A DNA stretch of 64,000 nucleotides. Source: Prostheceraeus crozeri (Eukaryota > Platyhelminthes > Polycladida > Euryleptidae). The DNA is taken from positions 124,001-188,000 of the forward strand of contig CAJQUW010007086.1 of assembly GCA_907163375.1 (NCBI GenBank). Direction: 5' to 3'. This document shows, one piece after another, positions 11,883-23,275 of this stretch (the stretch's first letter is position 1; each line of letters opens with the position of its first letter). The position numbers and the translations under genes were made by a program. Below the pieces are notes generated by a model that was given only the letters and a program-made list of their open reading frames with translations, had not been told where the DNA came from and did no database searches.

Positions 11883-13196
11883 AAACCTGTTGAGAGGTGT
11901 TTCTCGAACTTCTGTGTTAAGGATTCGTTCACTTTTGCAGAAAGCATTCGTGGTATTGATTCATCTGCCACGTCAATGATGTCTTTTGACGTTAGTGCCC
12001 TTTTCACTAATGTTCCCGTGAGTGAGACTATCCGGCTCATTGTTGACACGGTAGGAAAGTGTCCTAACCTTTGTGGAATCCCTGCCGACATTCTGAGTGA
12101 GCTTCTTTACAAGTGTTCTAGCAATGTGCAATTTTTATTTGACGGTCAGTTTTACCGTCAGGTAGACGATGTAGCCATGGGCAGTGCTCTCGGCCCTCTC
12201 TTTGCCAACATTTTCATGGGAAACCTTGAGAGTAGTTTGTCTAGTCATATTGATTCCTTGTGTCATGTGTATTATCGTTATGTTGACGACACGTTTGCTC
12301 TTGTGAGGAGCAGGGAGGCAGGAGAATCTTTACTTGACATTTTCAATAGCTTTCATCCTCATATAAATTTTACTTATGAATGTGAAGAGCAGGGCAGACT
12401 ACCGTTTCTTGATGTTTCTATACAACGCATGCCTGACGGGAAACTGTGTACCACAGTGCACCGTAAACCAACTTTTTCAGGTGTTTACATGAGTTTTCAC
12501 AGTTTCGTGCCCATTGCCTATAAAAGAGGCCTTGTCCGTTCTCTATTTATTCGTGCGCTTCTTATTTGTTCTGATGAAATGTTAGACCAAGAATTCAATA
12601 CCATTCGTGCTATTTTGAAGTCTAATGCATATCCTGAGCACTTCATCGATCAATATAAAGTCACTGAGATCAATAATGTTTCTGTTGCCACCGCTGAAAG
12701 AAAGGCTGTTTATGTCAACTTGCCTTTCTATGGTGACAAATCTAGTCTTTTCATTCGCAAATCGATCGATGAACTGCTGGCCAAGTTTGCTCCTGCCGCA
12801 AAACCCATAATTATTTTTAAGACCAACTGTATTCCTGTTGCTTCTCCTAAAGATCGTCTGCCAGTGGCCGCCACGTCTTCTGTTATTTATTCTTTTCGTT
12901 GTGGTTGTGGATCAACCTATATTGGACGGACGTCGCGACCCCTGACAGTTCGAGCGCGGGAGCACATACCCAGGTGGTTCTTAAATGGTCATTTAGGAAT
13001 TTCTCGCTCTGCAATTACTGAACATGTGCTCAGTTGCTGTAGTGTTCCGAATGACCCTATCAGCAAGTTTGAGATTGTATGCCACGCTTACAATGACTGC
13101 ATTTTACGTATCCTCGAGGCATTGTTTATTAGACGTGATAATCCCAACCTGTGCAAGCAAAAGGACCATGTGATTAATCTTCGCTTGCCATGGTAA
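11829..13196 (+). CDS. Penelope-like reverse transcriptase with C-terminal GIY-YIG endonuclease
   Basis: The frame is open for 455 residues. The first ~18 residues (to 11882) are antisense of the element's own 3' end, so native protein starts at KPVERCFSNF. RT motifs follow: SFDVSALFTNVP (palm A), DDVAMGSALGP, then YVDD at 12279-12290 (catalytic) and RLPFLDVSI. After a linker, CGCGSTYIGRTSR with downstream R..EH and an E-containing helix form the GIY-YIG nuclease typical of Penelope. In the family the RT extends a nicked target with element RNA as template and GIY-YIG nicks DNA. The N-terminal third of a full protein (about 800 residues) is absent, so this copy is probably inactive on its own, despite intact active sites. 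Confidence 0.93.
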   Translation: MVLLLAQVGIITSNKQCLKPVERCFSNFCVKDSFTFAESIRGIDSSATSMMSFDVSALFTNVPVSETIRLIVDTVGKCPNLCGIPADILSELLYKCSSNVQFLFDGQFYRQVDDVAMGSALGPLFANIFMGNLESSLSSHIDSLCHVYYRYVDDTFALVRSREAGESLLDIFNSFHPHINFTYECEEQGRLPFLDVSIQRMPDGKLCTTVHRKPTFSGVYMSFHSFVPIAYKRGLVRSLFIRALLICSDEMLDQEFNTIRAILKSNAYPEHFIDQYKVTEINNVSVATAERKAVYVNLPFYGDKSSLFIRKSIDELLAKFAPAAKPIIIFKTNCIPVASPKDRLPVAATSSVIYSFRCGCGSTYIGRTSRPLTVRAREHIPRWFLNGHLGISRSAITEHVLSCCSVPNDPISKFEIVCHAYNDCILRILEALFIRRDNPNLCKQKDHVINLRLPW

Positions 13197-13407
13197 TCCG
13201 GTGACTCACAGTCTGCCGCTGCTATCGCGTGTTGACCTGTATCTCATCTTTCTCCTTCTTAAAAAATGTCTATCTTTCAATGTAATTTCACATGCTGGGT
13301 TACCTTTGACAAGACCAGTCCAAACACGTCAGGTTTACATTTTTCTTCCTAATTTCAATAAACTTTATTATGACTTCGAAAGCATTCTGTGCGCTTTTTA
13401 TTTATAA
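13116..13407 (+). repeat. right arm of Penelope inverted repeat (true 3' end)
   Basis: Contains the C-terminal codons (CKQKDHVINLRLPW), the TAA and about 210 bp of 3' tail with AATAAA (about 13357). The tail holds gacaagaccagtccaaacac, which resembles a degenerate hammerhead core. Confidence 0.9.
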
Positions 13408-13420
13408 GATAAATGAATTG

Positions 13421-14503
13421 TTGGGCTGGGACAAGGTATCACGAGACCCACCAGGTAGTAAGTATTAGGTAGTAGCCTCAGTCTTTTTTCCACAATTCTC
13501 TGCGGTTTTTTTCTAGGATACTAATTGCAGCTGAAGTTTTCATAGTTGTCTTGATAGTACCAGACTAAGTACTAACTAACCAGCAGGCAATTGGGCAATT
13601 ATTTACATACACTTATGGTTTGAAACTCATCCTGATCACAAATATAATGTAAGTTGGGGTGACTTAGAACAAAATCAAAATCTGTGCATTATACCACGTT
13701 GCTACTTTCAAATGTTTTCAGAACGATTTAATCACTGTGGAATATAATGTTACGGTGCACAAGCTACTTTTATATGGCGTTTGATGTTCTAATAAGATTC
13801 CATAGATTATAAAATTTTTGAATTGTAAATTGCATCACAAACCCCTCTAAAAATGTACTTTAAAAAATGGTACCGCCATTGGACGTGTCATAAAATATGG
13901 AATCTCGAGGTATCATGCCTGGAGAATTACCTGAATTATGTTTTGAGTCTGTTGCATTTCTTGAAATAATGATTGTAAATATAGTAATGTGCTTGTATAG
14001 TCACCCCATTCTTAATGGGCAAAATGGGATGACTTTGGACAGCGGATGTGCCCACATAACTGCATTTTGCTAGAGCAACTAAAAACCTTAAAGCCTTTAT
14101 TTTATTTTCAACAAGGACACCAGACAATGACTTGTCCTGCAAACTTTGCTTCAGCGGTTCTTGAATCACCACGAATATTCATTCTTGAACATTATTGCTT
14201 CTGTGATATTTGTATTTTTATCAAATAAGCCTACTTTTAATTTTTATCATGCAATTTTCTTAAATATGTTATCCACCGGCACCTGACATATTACAGTATA
14301 CTGAAATATCATAGCATCATAGCTTTTCATACTAGGTGTAATAGGAAAACGGAATTTTGATGAGCGATTATGCTGTTAGTCCTTCCATATTCAAACCATG
14401 CCGTTTGACAAGCAGTTTGACTTCCGTTAACTCGGTGATGAATGGACGACTAGTTGATTGGAATTGTAATCCCCATAACAACTTCACCAGTCAGAAGTAT
14501 TAA
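13421..14503. other. no gene; two similar tggg(g/a)tgactt motifs
   Basis: No coding sequence recognised. Direct near-copies of a 16-bp motif occur at about 13657 (ttggggtgacttagaac) and 14024 (atgggatgactttggac), and might mark the ends of a decayed repeat. Confidence 0.35.
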
Positions 14504-14944
14504 GGCCGTATCACATCACCTACGTGTTACGTGTTGCGTGTTCAAAGTCATCGACATATGTTAATAAACTATTCATATCAATTGTGAAATTTCTATCGCA
14601 AAAGGTAACAGCCAAACACATACATGAACATGTAACACGGTGAGAGGAATGAAATGGCATATATTATTGTGAAATATTAATGTAGCTGTCAAAACGCAGA
14701 AGTTGAAAAATGTTTAACTAGATGCAATCTGATTGGATGTGACTGTTATCATCATGAAGATATATGAATACTATGATAATTCTTTATCGAACCAGGTCCT
14801 ATTCATAGACATCTTTATTATGACGTTCCAGTGCAGTAACTTCTTTCATGGTTTATCCTACATGCACAATGTACATGTTTGCACTTCACACGACGATCGA
14901 TGCAGAACGCGCAACACGTAACACGTAAGTGATGTTATACGGTC
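14504..14944. mobile_element. MITE with long imperfect TIRs
   Basis: The left end ggccgtatcacatcac, followed by tacgtgttacgtgttgcg, is mirrored at the right end with a few differences, giving TIRs of about 40 bp around 441 bp of non-coding sequence. Possible 3-bp flanks (taa/tca) suggest a PIF/Harbinger-like origin, but the superfamily is not certain. The interior has no transposase. Confidence 0.7.
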
Positions 14945-15686
14945 TCAGCAGACATTTGCATCCACGTAGAGCTTTGAATTTATCCATAATTTATCTTTGC
15001 AATTTCCATCGTTGTTACTTTTTGAAACTGGTAAATGTATGTTTCTTTTACTTTGCCACACTCAGCCTGAAACCCTTGGAGCACTGTTAATGATAAGAAA
15101 ATAATGCGAGCACTGTCAACTGTTGTTGTTAATACATCCGTGTGAAATAGTTCATTGAATTCATACTTCGTATTATTTATGTAGACTTTATTATAGTCGA
15201 GATGAATTCTCTTACATTAAAATATGAGTCGGGTGAGATGCACACAATATAATCCTTGAGACTTGCATTTTGCCAATAGGCTTTAGGCCTACACTGGGTG
15301 CGACAATTCAGCTCCCGGAATGGTAAAAATTTTCGACTAAGTTATTGAAATTCGTTCAGTAATGCTGTATATCTTTTTCTATGACAACGTTGAGCATGTC
15401 GAGATCAGAAGAAAGCATGATGCTATATGTGACTGAACATTCTGAACACACTTTCTGTAGTGCGACTTTCTATATCAATTTAAGATATTTCCATTTATCA
15501 TTCATCCATTTTCAGGGTATGTTACGATTTTTCTAAATGTGTTAGCGACATTTCCAATTAAAATTAATCCATTACCATTTGATAGCGAGCATTTTCTATG
15601 TTCAATTTCAGCCATTTCAAAGTCTGATTTTATGCATTTCTAATTAATAGTCAAACATCTTTCAAAAATTTGCGACAACAACCAAG
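14945..15686. other. no recognisable gene
   Basis: AT-rich, no motif or terminal repeat that I can support. Confidence 0.4.
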
Positions 15687-18296
15687 CAGGGTATCAACGA
15701 TCCGTGAAAAGCCGAAAATTCCAATAGCCCTGGAAAACCCTTGACAATGGTCATGATCCCGGTAAAATTGAATGAATCCTGAGTAATTACATAGGAAGTA
15801 GGCGTAGTTGGTTAAGTAAGTAACTGAAGAAGTTTATGTTTTTAACTAAATCAATTAAATTTGCGGTACTAAGTTATTGATAATGACTGAGCGCAAGCAT
15901 TAATTTTGCTGTCGACAATTATTTTCCAGGATGTTGTGATCTGTTACAAAACTAGCGTGAAGACTTCTACTGGATTTTATCGTAGTTTTGATGCTTCATT
16001 ACTTCCTGAGTTGTTTGAATGTGTGCCCATTTGAATATTTTTTTCATAGCATTTCTTGCTGATTAATAACATGTCTCAGCAATTCTGAATTGTTCTTATC
16101 TAAATCAACCAATCATGGAGATTCGATGTTGATGTTCATATATATGTGCAGGCCTGATTCGAGAATCGGAAACTGTTCTACTCAATATACTGAAGTGATA
16201 GCTTGAATAATTGCCGGTATGGTAACCTCAAACATAAATTGTATGAAATCGAGTCTGTCATAGCTTTGGAATAAGCATCTTACTTGAGTAAGCAAAATTT
16301 ACATTTGAGAGGTCTAAAATTTTAAGTATAAAACAACAGCAATTACACTAGGTTAAATATGTATCAGCTGATCTGTAATTTGATATCATGGGCATAACAT
16401 CGATGAAAGATTTTATCAGCACTGCAAATAGAGAAGGGCAGTCAATCCTTTAGTTCAGTGGTTCCCAACCACGGTACCGTGGTACAAAACTGCACCGCGA
16501 GGGATATTTGATTTTACCGCGACGCTGCTCAAGAAGCATCATCCCATCATCAATATCGCAGCAAGCATGACTTAGTAAATATGCGTTTCAGAAACACGCT
16601 CTGTTGATGAGATATTAAAATTCGGAGTTGCCACACTGCCACACTCACAGAGCTGTCGTAATATCTACTTTTAGCACACACGCAAGCAGCGCAGAGGATC
16701 GATCCAGAGAACTTGCGTCATAGACAGCCAGCGCGCGCGCAAACTTGGCACGAGAAGGAAACTTCCCCATTGGGCGCTTACGTGTGCACTGTTAGTCTAG
16801 CTTCTCTGCTTTTTTTGTCAGAAATCGCATCGACATAGTGATCTTCTGTTTTACGTTCATCATGGCTAAACGAGTGTATTCATTTCAAGACAAATTCCGT
16901 GAACTAGGATTTTCTTGTCTTGCTGATAAATCAGGGACGGATCGTCCTCAGTGTTTAGTCCGTTTAGTGTTTAGCGTTTTCAGTGTTTCGTCCTCTGAGC
17001 CACCTTGGATAAAACCCTCTCTGAAAGTTCTGTCGGACGCCAGGGATAAGGCTCTTTCCCGCGGTAACTTTTGCAAATATCTTGCTTTGCGAGAGAAGTT
17101 CAACTCCCAAATCCTCAAAGCTAAGTCTCGGCACTTTCCTCGGTTGCACTCAAGCTTTCCCTCAGAAGTCTGGAAAACAATTAACAGCCAACTAAAATGT
17201 ACTTTTGACTCTCGTCTTGATCCCTCATTAGCTTCTGAGCTTAATGACAAATTTATTGAGCACTTTGCACCTCCTGATATCCATTTATTCAACAGCTCTT
17301 CTGTCCATAGCACCCATTCTTTGTCTGTTCCTCATGTTTCTGAATTTACTGTTTATAACATGATTAGAAGATGTAAGTCGAATTCCACAGGACCTGATGG
17401 CATCCCACCACACTTTTTCCGTCTGTTTGCCAAGGTCTTAGCCAAGCCCCTTGCTATAATCTATAATCGTTCGCTCGAGACTGCTATCTTCCCTCAGCAA
17501 TGGAAACTTGCTAACATCACGCCATTACCCAAAGTTGACGGTACTTTCCGCCCAATCTCCATACTTCCATTCGCCAGCAAGGTTCTCGAAAGGCTGATAC
17601 GGGACAAGGTTGTTCTACCGTCCATTTCTGTGCCTCTAAATCGTAGTCAATTCGGTTTCATTCCGAACTCCTTTGGCGGCTGTACCAATGCAGCACTTTC
17701 TATTCGGCTCCACTTACTTCAACATCTTTCCAAAAATCCCGGCAATTCAGCGAAACTACTTGCTGTGGATTTCGAAAAAGCTTTCGATTCCATAAGTCAT
17801 CGTATTCTCTTAAACACCTTGAAAGAACAACTTCACTGTAATTCCCACTCTGTTAGGTTTGTCCAAAGCTTCCTGTCTGATCGCTTTCAGAGAGTAACGT
17901 GTGAAAATTCCACTACGGACTGGAAGTGTATCACCAGTGGTGTCCCTCAGGGCTGTGTACTGGGCCCCCTTTTATTTGTCCTCCTGATTAATGATTTGCC
18001 CTCCTTTTCCGACACCACCGTTTTAGCCTACGCTGACGACATTACCCTTATCCATTTTGTTGAAAGAGACTCAACTTCTGATTTCCAAGCTACCGTAGAC
18101 TCTCTTCATGACTGGTCTTTGAGTAAGAAACTGAACATCAATATTGATAAGACCAAGCTTCTATCAGTTCGGCGGTCTATGACTCCATCTGTTGCTCCTG
18201 TTACAATCGATGGGTTTGTTATTGATGAAGTTCGTTCTGTTAAGATCCTGGGGGTTTACTTCACGGATGATTTGAAATGGGATGTTCAATTCAACT

Positions 18297-20588
18297 CAGT
18301 GCTGCCACTCCTGCGTAAATTTACGCAGTGCGTGAAAAAAAATATTTCTGCGTGAAATGCGTGGGATTTTGAAGAGGTGCGTGAAGGGAAATATGGATAA
18401 TACTTACATATGATCTGTTAAGGAATATTATATAATTTTGTATCGTATGTTGATGAAAACAAAAAGATTGAAGAAAATTTCATTTGATCGAGAGATTCAC
18501 AACTTCCAGATTCTGCCATATTTATCGGTGAAGACACCGGAAAGAAATTGGATTCTGTTAGTGAATCAGTGCGCACTGAATTTTTCAACCGTGTCCGAAA
18601 GTTTTATTGTACTTTGTCCAGTAAACTTCAAGGCTATTTACCGCTGGCCGACAAGCGAGTGAGGCAACTTCGTTTTCTGGATCCTGCTCTTCGGAAAAAC
18701 CGAAGATGAAACAGCAGTTGTTTTCCATTGCCAAAGAAGTACATGTACAGCAGTGAAGATGTCACATCCCTGATAACGGAGTGGCGTCAATATGGGATTT
18801 CACGCGCAGTTGAAGAACAGAACGATATAGTTCAGCACTGGCTTCATGTCGGAGTCTGAAATCGACTGCCATCGGTGACTGCAACACTTCGCAACAAGCC
18901 TATCCGATTCTCACACGATTGTCCACCTCCGTTTTGTCAATACCTCACGGAAATGCTGCGGTAGAACGAGCTTTTAGTTGTCTGTCAGATCCAGTTACTA
19001 AAAAGCGAAACTGTTTGAATGAAATCTCAGTGAACTCATGCTTGGTTATCAGTGGCTATCTGCGGGCTTCGAACTACTGTTGTTACAATTTTCCTTTGAC
19101 TGAAGACCTAGTCCAAATGGGTTTCAATGCTCATGCATCATACCAGAAGAGGCTGAAAGAGGAGAAAGAGGCCGACAAGAAAAAATCGGAACAAGCAGCG
19201 CGGAAGAGGAAATTTGGAGGAAGAAATTGAGGAAGAAATGGAAAGATCGAAAGAGCAGATGGCATTGTTGAACAAGCAACAGCAAATAGCATCAAATAAA
19301 AGCGAACTCCAAGAAGAAGAATCATCTGCTTTATTGATGATAGCTGAGTATCAAAAGAAACTGTCGCTTATTCAGATGAAACGCAAGAAGATTGAAAAAG
19401 ACGAAAAGAAATTGACAGCGGAACAGACAAAATCAAAAGAAAGAATCATAAGAAAAGCAATTGAACAGTTTGCCAAAAAGTAGCAGTACCCGGTTTTTTA
19501 CATTTCTCAAATATTGCTATCTTCAAAGTTTTTTTAGTTGAATTATACAGTATATTTTGTACAGTGTGTAGTAGTAGCATGTACATGCATTGTCAGTTAC
19601 GTATAATCAGTAGGTACTCTTGTTGTATTTTGTATTCGAAAGTTTGGACATTTTTATAGAAACTAGTAGAGCTGAGCATAATTCGTTGGAGCTTATTTTT
19701 AATCGAATAATTTCATTTATGACTTTTTTAGTGGACTGCACACTAGAGCTGCCTAGCTCTTTGAGTTTGTTTTTTTACTATTATGGTCTTTTGATAGATA
19801 TATTCTGTTGTTATATTTTGTTTTTACGAGTCTTGCGTTTGTTAGGTCTTTTGATAGATACTCTCTACCGATATTTGTTGTTTTCAAAATACATGTATTG
19901 ATGAATTGAAAGCATTTGTTTTTGGTTGGATTGCGCAGCTGCAATATCTAATGTATGATTGATGTAGATTTAAAATGCGGAGCTAATCGTCTGAAGGAAG
20001 CAAGAGAATAAGTACAGAAAAAATAGATTGTGCACTCTTTAGACTTACCGTACATGTACTTCCATAACACATTCTCAACGCATGTTGAAGCATAATTTGA
20101 CCGTATCAAGACGAAACGTTGTAAGCACCATGTGACGATTTTTCAGGAGAGTCGAAATAGATTTAAAAATTTTATTGTTCTTTATGGTCTTTATGGCTTC
20201 TTGTTCCTTTACGCTCCTCAAGTTCATGCTTCAAAGGGTTTGAACACAGAAATTAGGGTACGTGACAGCTCGACAATACGCATTCCGAATATATAAAAGT
20301 CTCATTTTCGCAAAAATGTCGGTGACAACGTTTCGTCCTTGTCCGGTCGAATTGAAGCAGTTTCACAGATAGAAATTTAAGATCAAATTTATCAGAACAT
20401 AACCACCACACAGCCTACACATACGGTCACATGTAGTTGTGATGAGTCAAAACAAAATGAAAGGAAAAGTTGAACTTATAAACCTTGTCTTGTAAAGTAG
20501 ATGTAGCGCTACATGTAACTGTTTAATGCGCCTGCGTGAAAAAAATTCACCTGCGTGGGATTTTCTAAATATCAGAGTGGCAGCACTG
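18297..20588 (+). mobile_element. hAT transposon nested in the LINE, exact 8-bp TSD
   Basis: The 14-bp perfect TIRs are cagtgctgccactc (18297-18310) and gagtggcagcactg (20575-20588). The 8-bp target duplication attcaact is at 18289-18296 and 20589-20596, with no mismatch. Inside both ends lie several tgcgtg(g/a) copies pointing the same way on the plus strand. It encodes remnants of a hAT transposase C-terminus. The clean duplication makes it the youngest layer of the nest. Confidence 0.95.
18919..19483 (+). pseudogene. hAT transposase C-terminus with charged coiled-coil tail
   Basis: LSIPHGNAAVERAFSCL (from about 18937) is the hAT dimerisation motif, continuing through VTKKRNCLNEISVNSCL. 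The frame shifts by one base near 19205 into a 90-residue Lys/Glu-rich coiled coil (19214-19483) ending in TAG. Upstream (18438-18900) only broken frames remain, so DDE domain and DNA-binding parts are not readable. A long charged tail after the dimerisation domain is a feature of some animal hAT families. Confidence 0.75.
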
Positions 20589-21069
20589 ATTCAACTTCTT
20601 ATACAAAAAAATGTGTAGGAGTCTTTCCTGTGTAAAAAGGTTGAAAGTGAATTGTAATACCTGTAATGTTATCTGGCGAGCCTACAACGGCCTCGTAATG
20701 TGTCATTTGAATTTTTGCTGGCCAGTGATATGTGATTTGCCTATGAAATACTTCGCTAAGATCGAACGAATTGATCGCCTTGCCGCCAGATGGGCCAATA
20801 TCAAAAATGTTCTTCCTCTGAGGAATAGACTGGACGAATCGTGCATCAAACTGATAACGAAAGTTTCCAAGAATATTGAAGTACACCCTCTCAGCGAATT
20901 CTTTGAAATTCGCTCTGAAACCTGTAACACCAGACATTCTAGAGCTTTACTTCCTTTACGTCGTAAATCAAGATTGTACAGTCAGTCATTTGTAAGATTT
21001 TCACCATTTTCTTGAATTGTTGCGAGTTTGTTTTTTGTCAAATACCGCTATGTAGTATTTGAAATATAG

Positions 21070-21089
21070 CATTATTATTATTATTATTA
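21070..21089 (+). repeat. (ATT)n microsatellite at the LINE 3' end
   Basis: Six to seven ATT units follow the LINE 3' untranslated region directly and are followed by resumed hAT coding sequence. This fits a LINE 3' terminus that primes on short tandem repeats. Confidence 0.85.
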
Positions 21090-23275
21090 GTAGTGTGTCT
21101 GGAGGTTCTGGCGCACACGTCGGTCGTTGAGAGCAAACTTCGAAGACACTTTATATCGAAGCATTCAAACCTTGTAGGTAAGCCCCTCAATTTTGGAAAG
21201 ATAAAGAAGCTGGGGTGAAGCGTCGTAGGATTGACACAGAAACGCCTGGATTCTCAAGTATGAGGTCCGCGACGGAAGCCTGTTTCCGTGTTGCCTACCT
21301 GGTAGCACAGTGTAAGAAACCTCGCACTATCGGCGAAGAATTGATAAAGCCAGCAGCACTAATGATGGCAGGCAGAATTAATGTGTGGGAAAGACGCGAA
21401 ACAGAAAATGGAGTCAGTTCCTTTATCGAACAATGCGGTTCGCAGGCGTATAGATCTGATATCTTCTGACATCCTTGACCAAGTTGTGAAGGCTGTGAAT
21501 GAAACTCGTTTCAGCTTGCAGTTAGATGAGACAACATATGTTTCTTCTGAAGCGCAAGTTTTGGTATTTATTCGCTTTCAAAATAATGGAAATTTCATCG
21601 AAGAATTTTTATTCTGTCGTCCGCTCGTTACCTCAGCTACAGGAAAGGATATCTTTGACCTCGTGAATGAATTCTTTTCGCCGCACGGACTTGAGTGGAA
21701 AAATTATGTGGCTGTCTCGACAGCCGGAGCCCCGGCTATGATGGGACATAAGAAAGGCTTTCGGGCTTACGTCGAGGAACAGAATCCAAGTGTGATGTTT
21801 ATGCATTGTCTGCTGCATAGAGAAAATTTGGCGGCAAAGGAACTGAGTCCTGAATTATCGTCAGTCTTTCATGAAGTTGTGCAAATTTTTAACTTCATTA
21901 AATCACGGCCAAAGAACGTAAGAATTTTCCGACAGTTGGCCCTTGAAGCGGAAGCAGATTTGGTTAATCTTTTGCTTCATTCCGAAATACGGTGGCTATC
22001 CAGAGGTAAAGTCTTGAAAGGAGTGGTTGCCATGCGCGACGAAATTGGAGTTTTCTTGCGCGATGTTGGTCACAAACTTACTGAGCGTTTGAATGACGAC
22101 AGATGGGTCGCAAAAGTCTGCTTTCTCAGTGACATGTTCACTCGTTTAGATGCGTTAAATGTGTCTATGCAAGGCAAAAACAAAAGGGTGGTGGATGTCG
22201 TGGAGAGCATAAACACTTTCAAGCAGTTACTCGAACTTGATGTGAAAAAAATGCAAAGTAGAAAAATAGCTTCCTTTCCGGATTTAACGCTGTTCCTGGA
22301 AGAATCCCAAACTGTGCAACTTGACGATGTGAGCAATCTTTTCGTGGAGTACATGGAAGTTCTTCAGGCTCGATTGAACAAATATATGCCTGATGATGTG
22401 AATTTCACGATGGAAATGAGTTGGGTGCGAAATCCGTTTCATGCCAAAGTTGAGAATATACCCGAGGAACTGCAACACGATTTCATCCTGCTTCAAAATG
22501 ACCAAGTATCGAAAGACAAATTCGAAAGAGTGCCGCTATTAAAATTTTGGGCCACGTCTACATATGGAAAACTTGTCGAGAGTGCTTCAACAATTCTACT
22601 CCCTTTTCCAACAACATACCTTTGTGAAAGCGGGTTTTCATCCCTTCTTCACATGAAAACTAAGTCAAGAAATTGATTAGTGGCAGAAGATGATCTCCGA
22701 TGTTCCTTGACCCGCAATTTTACTCCAAATTTTACTACTCTTTCTCAACGTCATGGATCCCTTTGAGGCAATTTAGTATTTTCCTTAGGAAAATACGTAT
22801 CTTTTACCTATTCTCCCTTCATCACTTTTATGAACTGATTTTATGTTTGTACTCGTATTTCGATCTCAAATTTTTGCAGGCATAAAATTCAGAGTCATAA
22901 GAAAAATAAAAATTGTTCGCATTTTCGTATTAATCATTAGACGTATTTTTTGTGCTCTGAATGCATACTGAAATAAATTTTCAATCGGGTCATTTTCTTT
23001 TTTAAATTCCTATTAACTATTAAGTGAGCTTTGGCCTAAACAATAAAAAATCCAATATTTAAGTCGATGTACCGCCAAGTATTTTAATTACCATAATCTG
23101 TACCGCAGTAAAAAACGGTTGGGAACCACTGCTTTAGATACTTGACTTTTGATATTTATCAGTCATTTGTTAAGCAAATTTAATGCCTCGGGAACCCCTT
23201 GAAAAACCCGGAAAACGAAAACGAAAATCTGTCGATACCCTGGACTATCACGGCGAAGGCTTGATAAGCTGGAAT

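Larger units (their letters stand above)
11567..13407 (+). mobile_element. young Penelope-like element (copy 2) with inverted terminal copy and 13-bp TSD
   Basis: The direct repeat gataaatgaattg lies at 11554-11566 and 13408-13420, immediately outside the element at the right and 24 bp before the inverted repeat at the left. Inside are two inverted 292-bp copies (11591-11882 and 13116-13407) that differ at about two positions. The body encodes RT and GIY-YIG domains without stops. The copy is truncated at its 5' side, where the inverted copy of its own 3' end replaces the N-terminal coding region. Inverted partial terminal copies are a known outcome of Penelope-type integration. Near-identity of the arms implies a recent insertion. 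Confidence 0.9.
16960..21015 (+). pseudogene. LINE reverse transcriptase, interrupted by a hAT
   Basis: Frame 16838-18355 gives NSTGPDGIPPHFF, FRPISILPFASKVLERL, NRSQFGF, AVDFEKAFDSISH, SGVPQGCVLGP and YADD (18029-18040): the full RT fingers-palm set. The frame is cut at 18296. After deleting the second hAT and one target copy, it continues open as FLYKKMCRSLSCVKRLKV (from 20597) through RIDRLAARWANI to TGA 21013-21015. Apart from 5' truncation and the insertion, the RT is intact, so it is fairly young. The in-frame fusion to hAT residues upstream of 16960 is an accident of insertion. Confidence 0.9.
16960..21093 (+). mobile_element. 5'-truncated CR1/jockey-type LINE inserted in the hAT, ending in (ATT)n
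   Basis: The LINE begins inside the hAT BED finger, near 16960, and ends with an (ATT)n run at 21070-21089 typical of CR1/L2-like 3' ends. The endonuclease domain is missing (5' truncation, usual for LINEs). A second hAT (18297-20588) interrupts it. Target duplication is short or absent; boundaries are good to a few bases, judged by restoring the hAT zinc finger. Confidence 0.85.
16862..22753 (+). pseudogene. hAT transposase with BED zinc finger (ZBED5/FAM200-like), split and mutated
   Basis: The start is ATG 16862 (MAKRVYSFQDKF). The BED-type finger is split by the LINE: CLV ends at about 16959, and CLEVLAHTSVVESKLRRH resumes at 21096, restoring C-x2-C...H...H. Frameshifts lie at about 21185-21215 and about 21380. 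The long frame 21381-22676 carries PLSNNAVRRR, LQLDETTY (first catalytic Asp), STAGAPAM where CTDGAPAM is expected (Asp to Ala, codon 21723-21725) and LCESGFSSL (Glu region). TGA at 22674-22676 precedes LVAEDDLR, so the tail is also cut. It is a dead transposase on several counts. Confidence 0.9.
16456..23131 (+). mobile_element. hAT transposon (ZBED5-like), host of a LINE and a second hAT
   Basis: Perfect 15-bp TIRs, cagtggttcccaacc at 16456 and the complement ending at 23131. The 8-bp flanks ctttagtt (16448-16455) and ctttagat (23132-23139) match at seven of eight. Without the LINE insert the element is about 2.5 kb. It encodes a BED-finger hAT transposase in the plus direction with frameshifts, a catalytic substitution and a stop. 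CAGTGG ends and 8-bp duplications are hAT hallmarks. Confidence 0.93.
15687..23242. mobile_element. possible outer element around the hAT nest
   Basis: The sequence cagggtatcaac at 15687 is mirrored by gtcgataccctg ending at 23242, and both flanks carry ggaaaaccc-type motifs in the same direction. Without the 6.7-kb hAT nest inside it would be about 0.9 kb. No target duplication is visible, so pairing of these two ends is tentative. Confidence 0.3.

Noticed and set aside
11591..13407. Duplicate 68-residue proteins at 11591-11797 (-) and 13201-13407 (+)
   Set aside because: They are the same 3' untranslated tail in the two inverted arms of the Penelope element, not a gene pair.
16838..18355. 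505-residue open frame as a fused BED-finger and reverse transcriptase gene
   Set aside because: The junction at about 16960 is where a LINE inserted into a hAT gene; the hAT finger resumes at 21096 and the fusion is an accident of frame. The GTG at 16838 is also not a credible start; ATG 16862 is.
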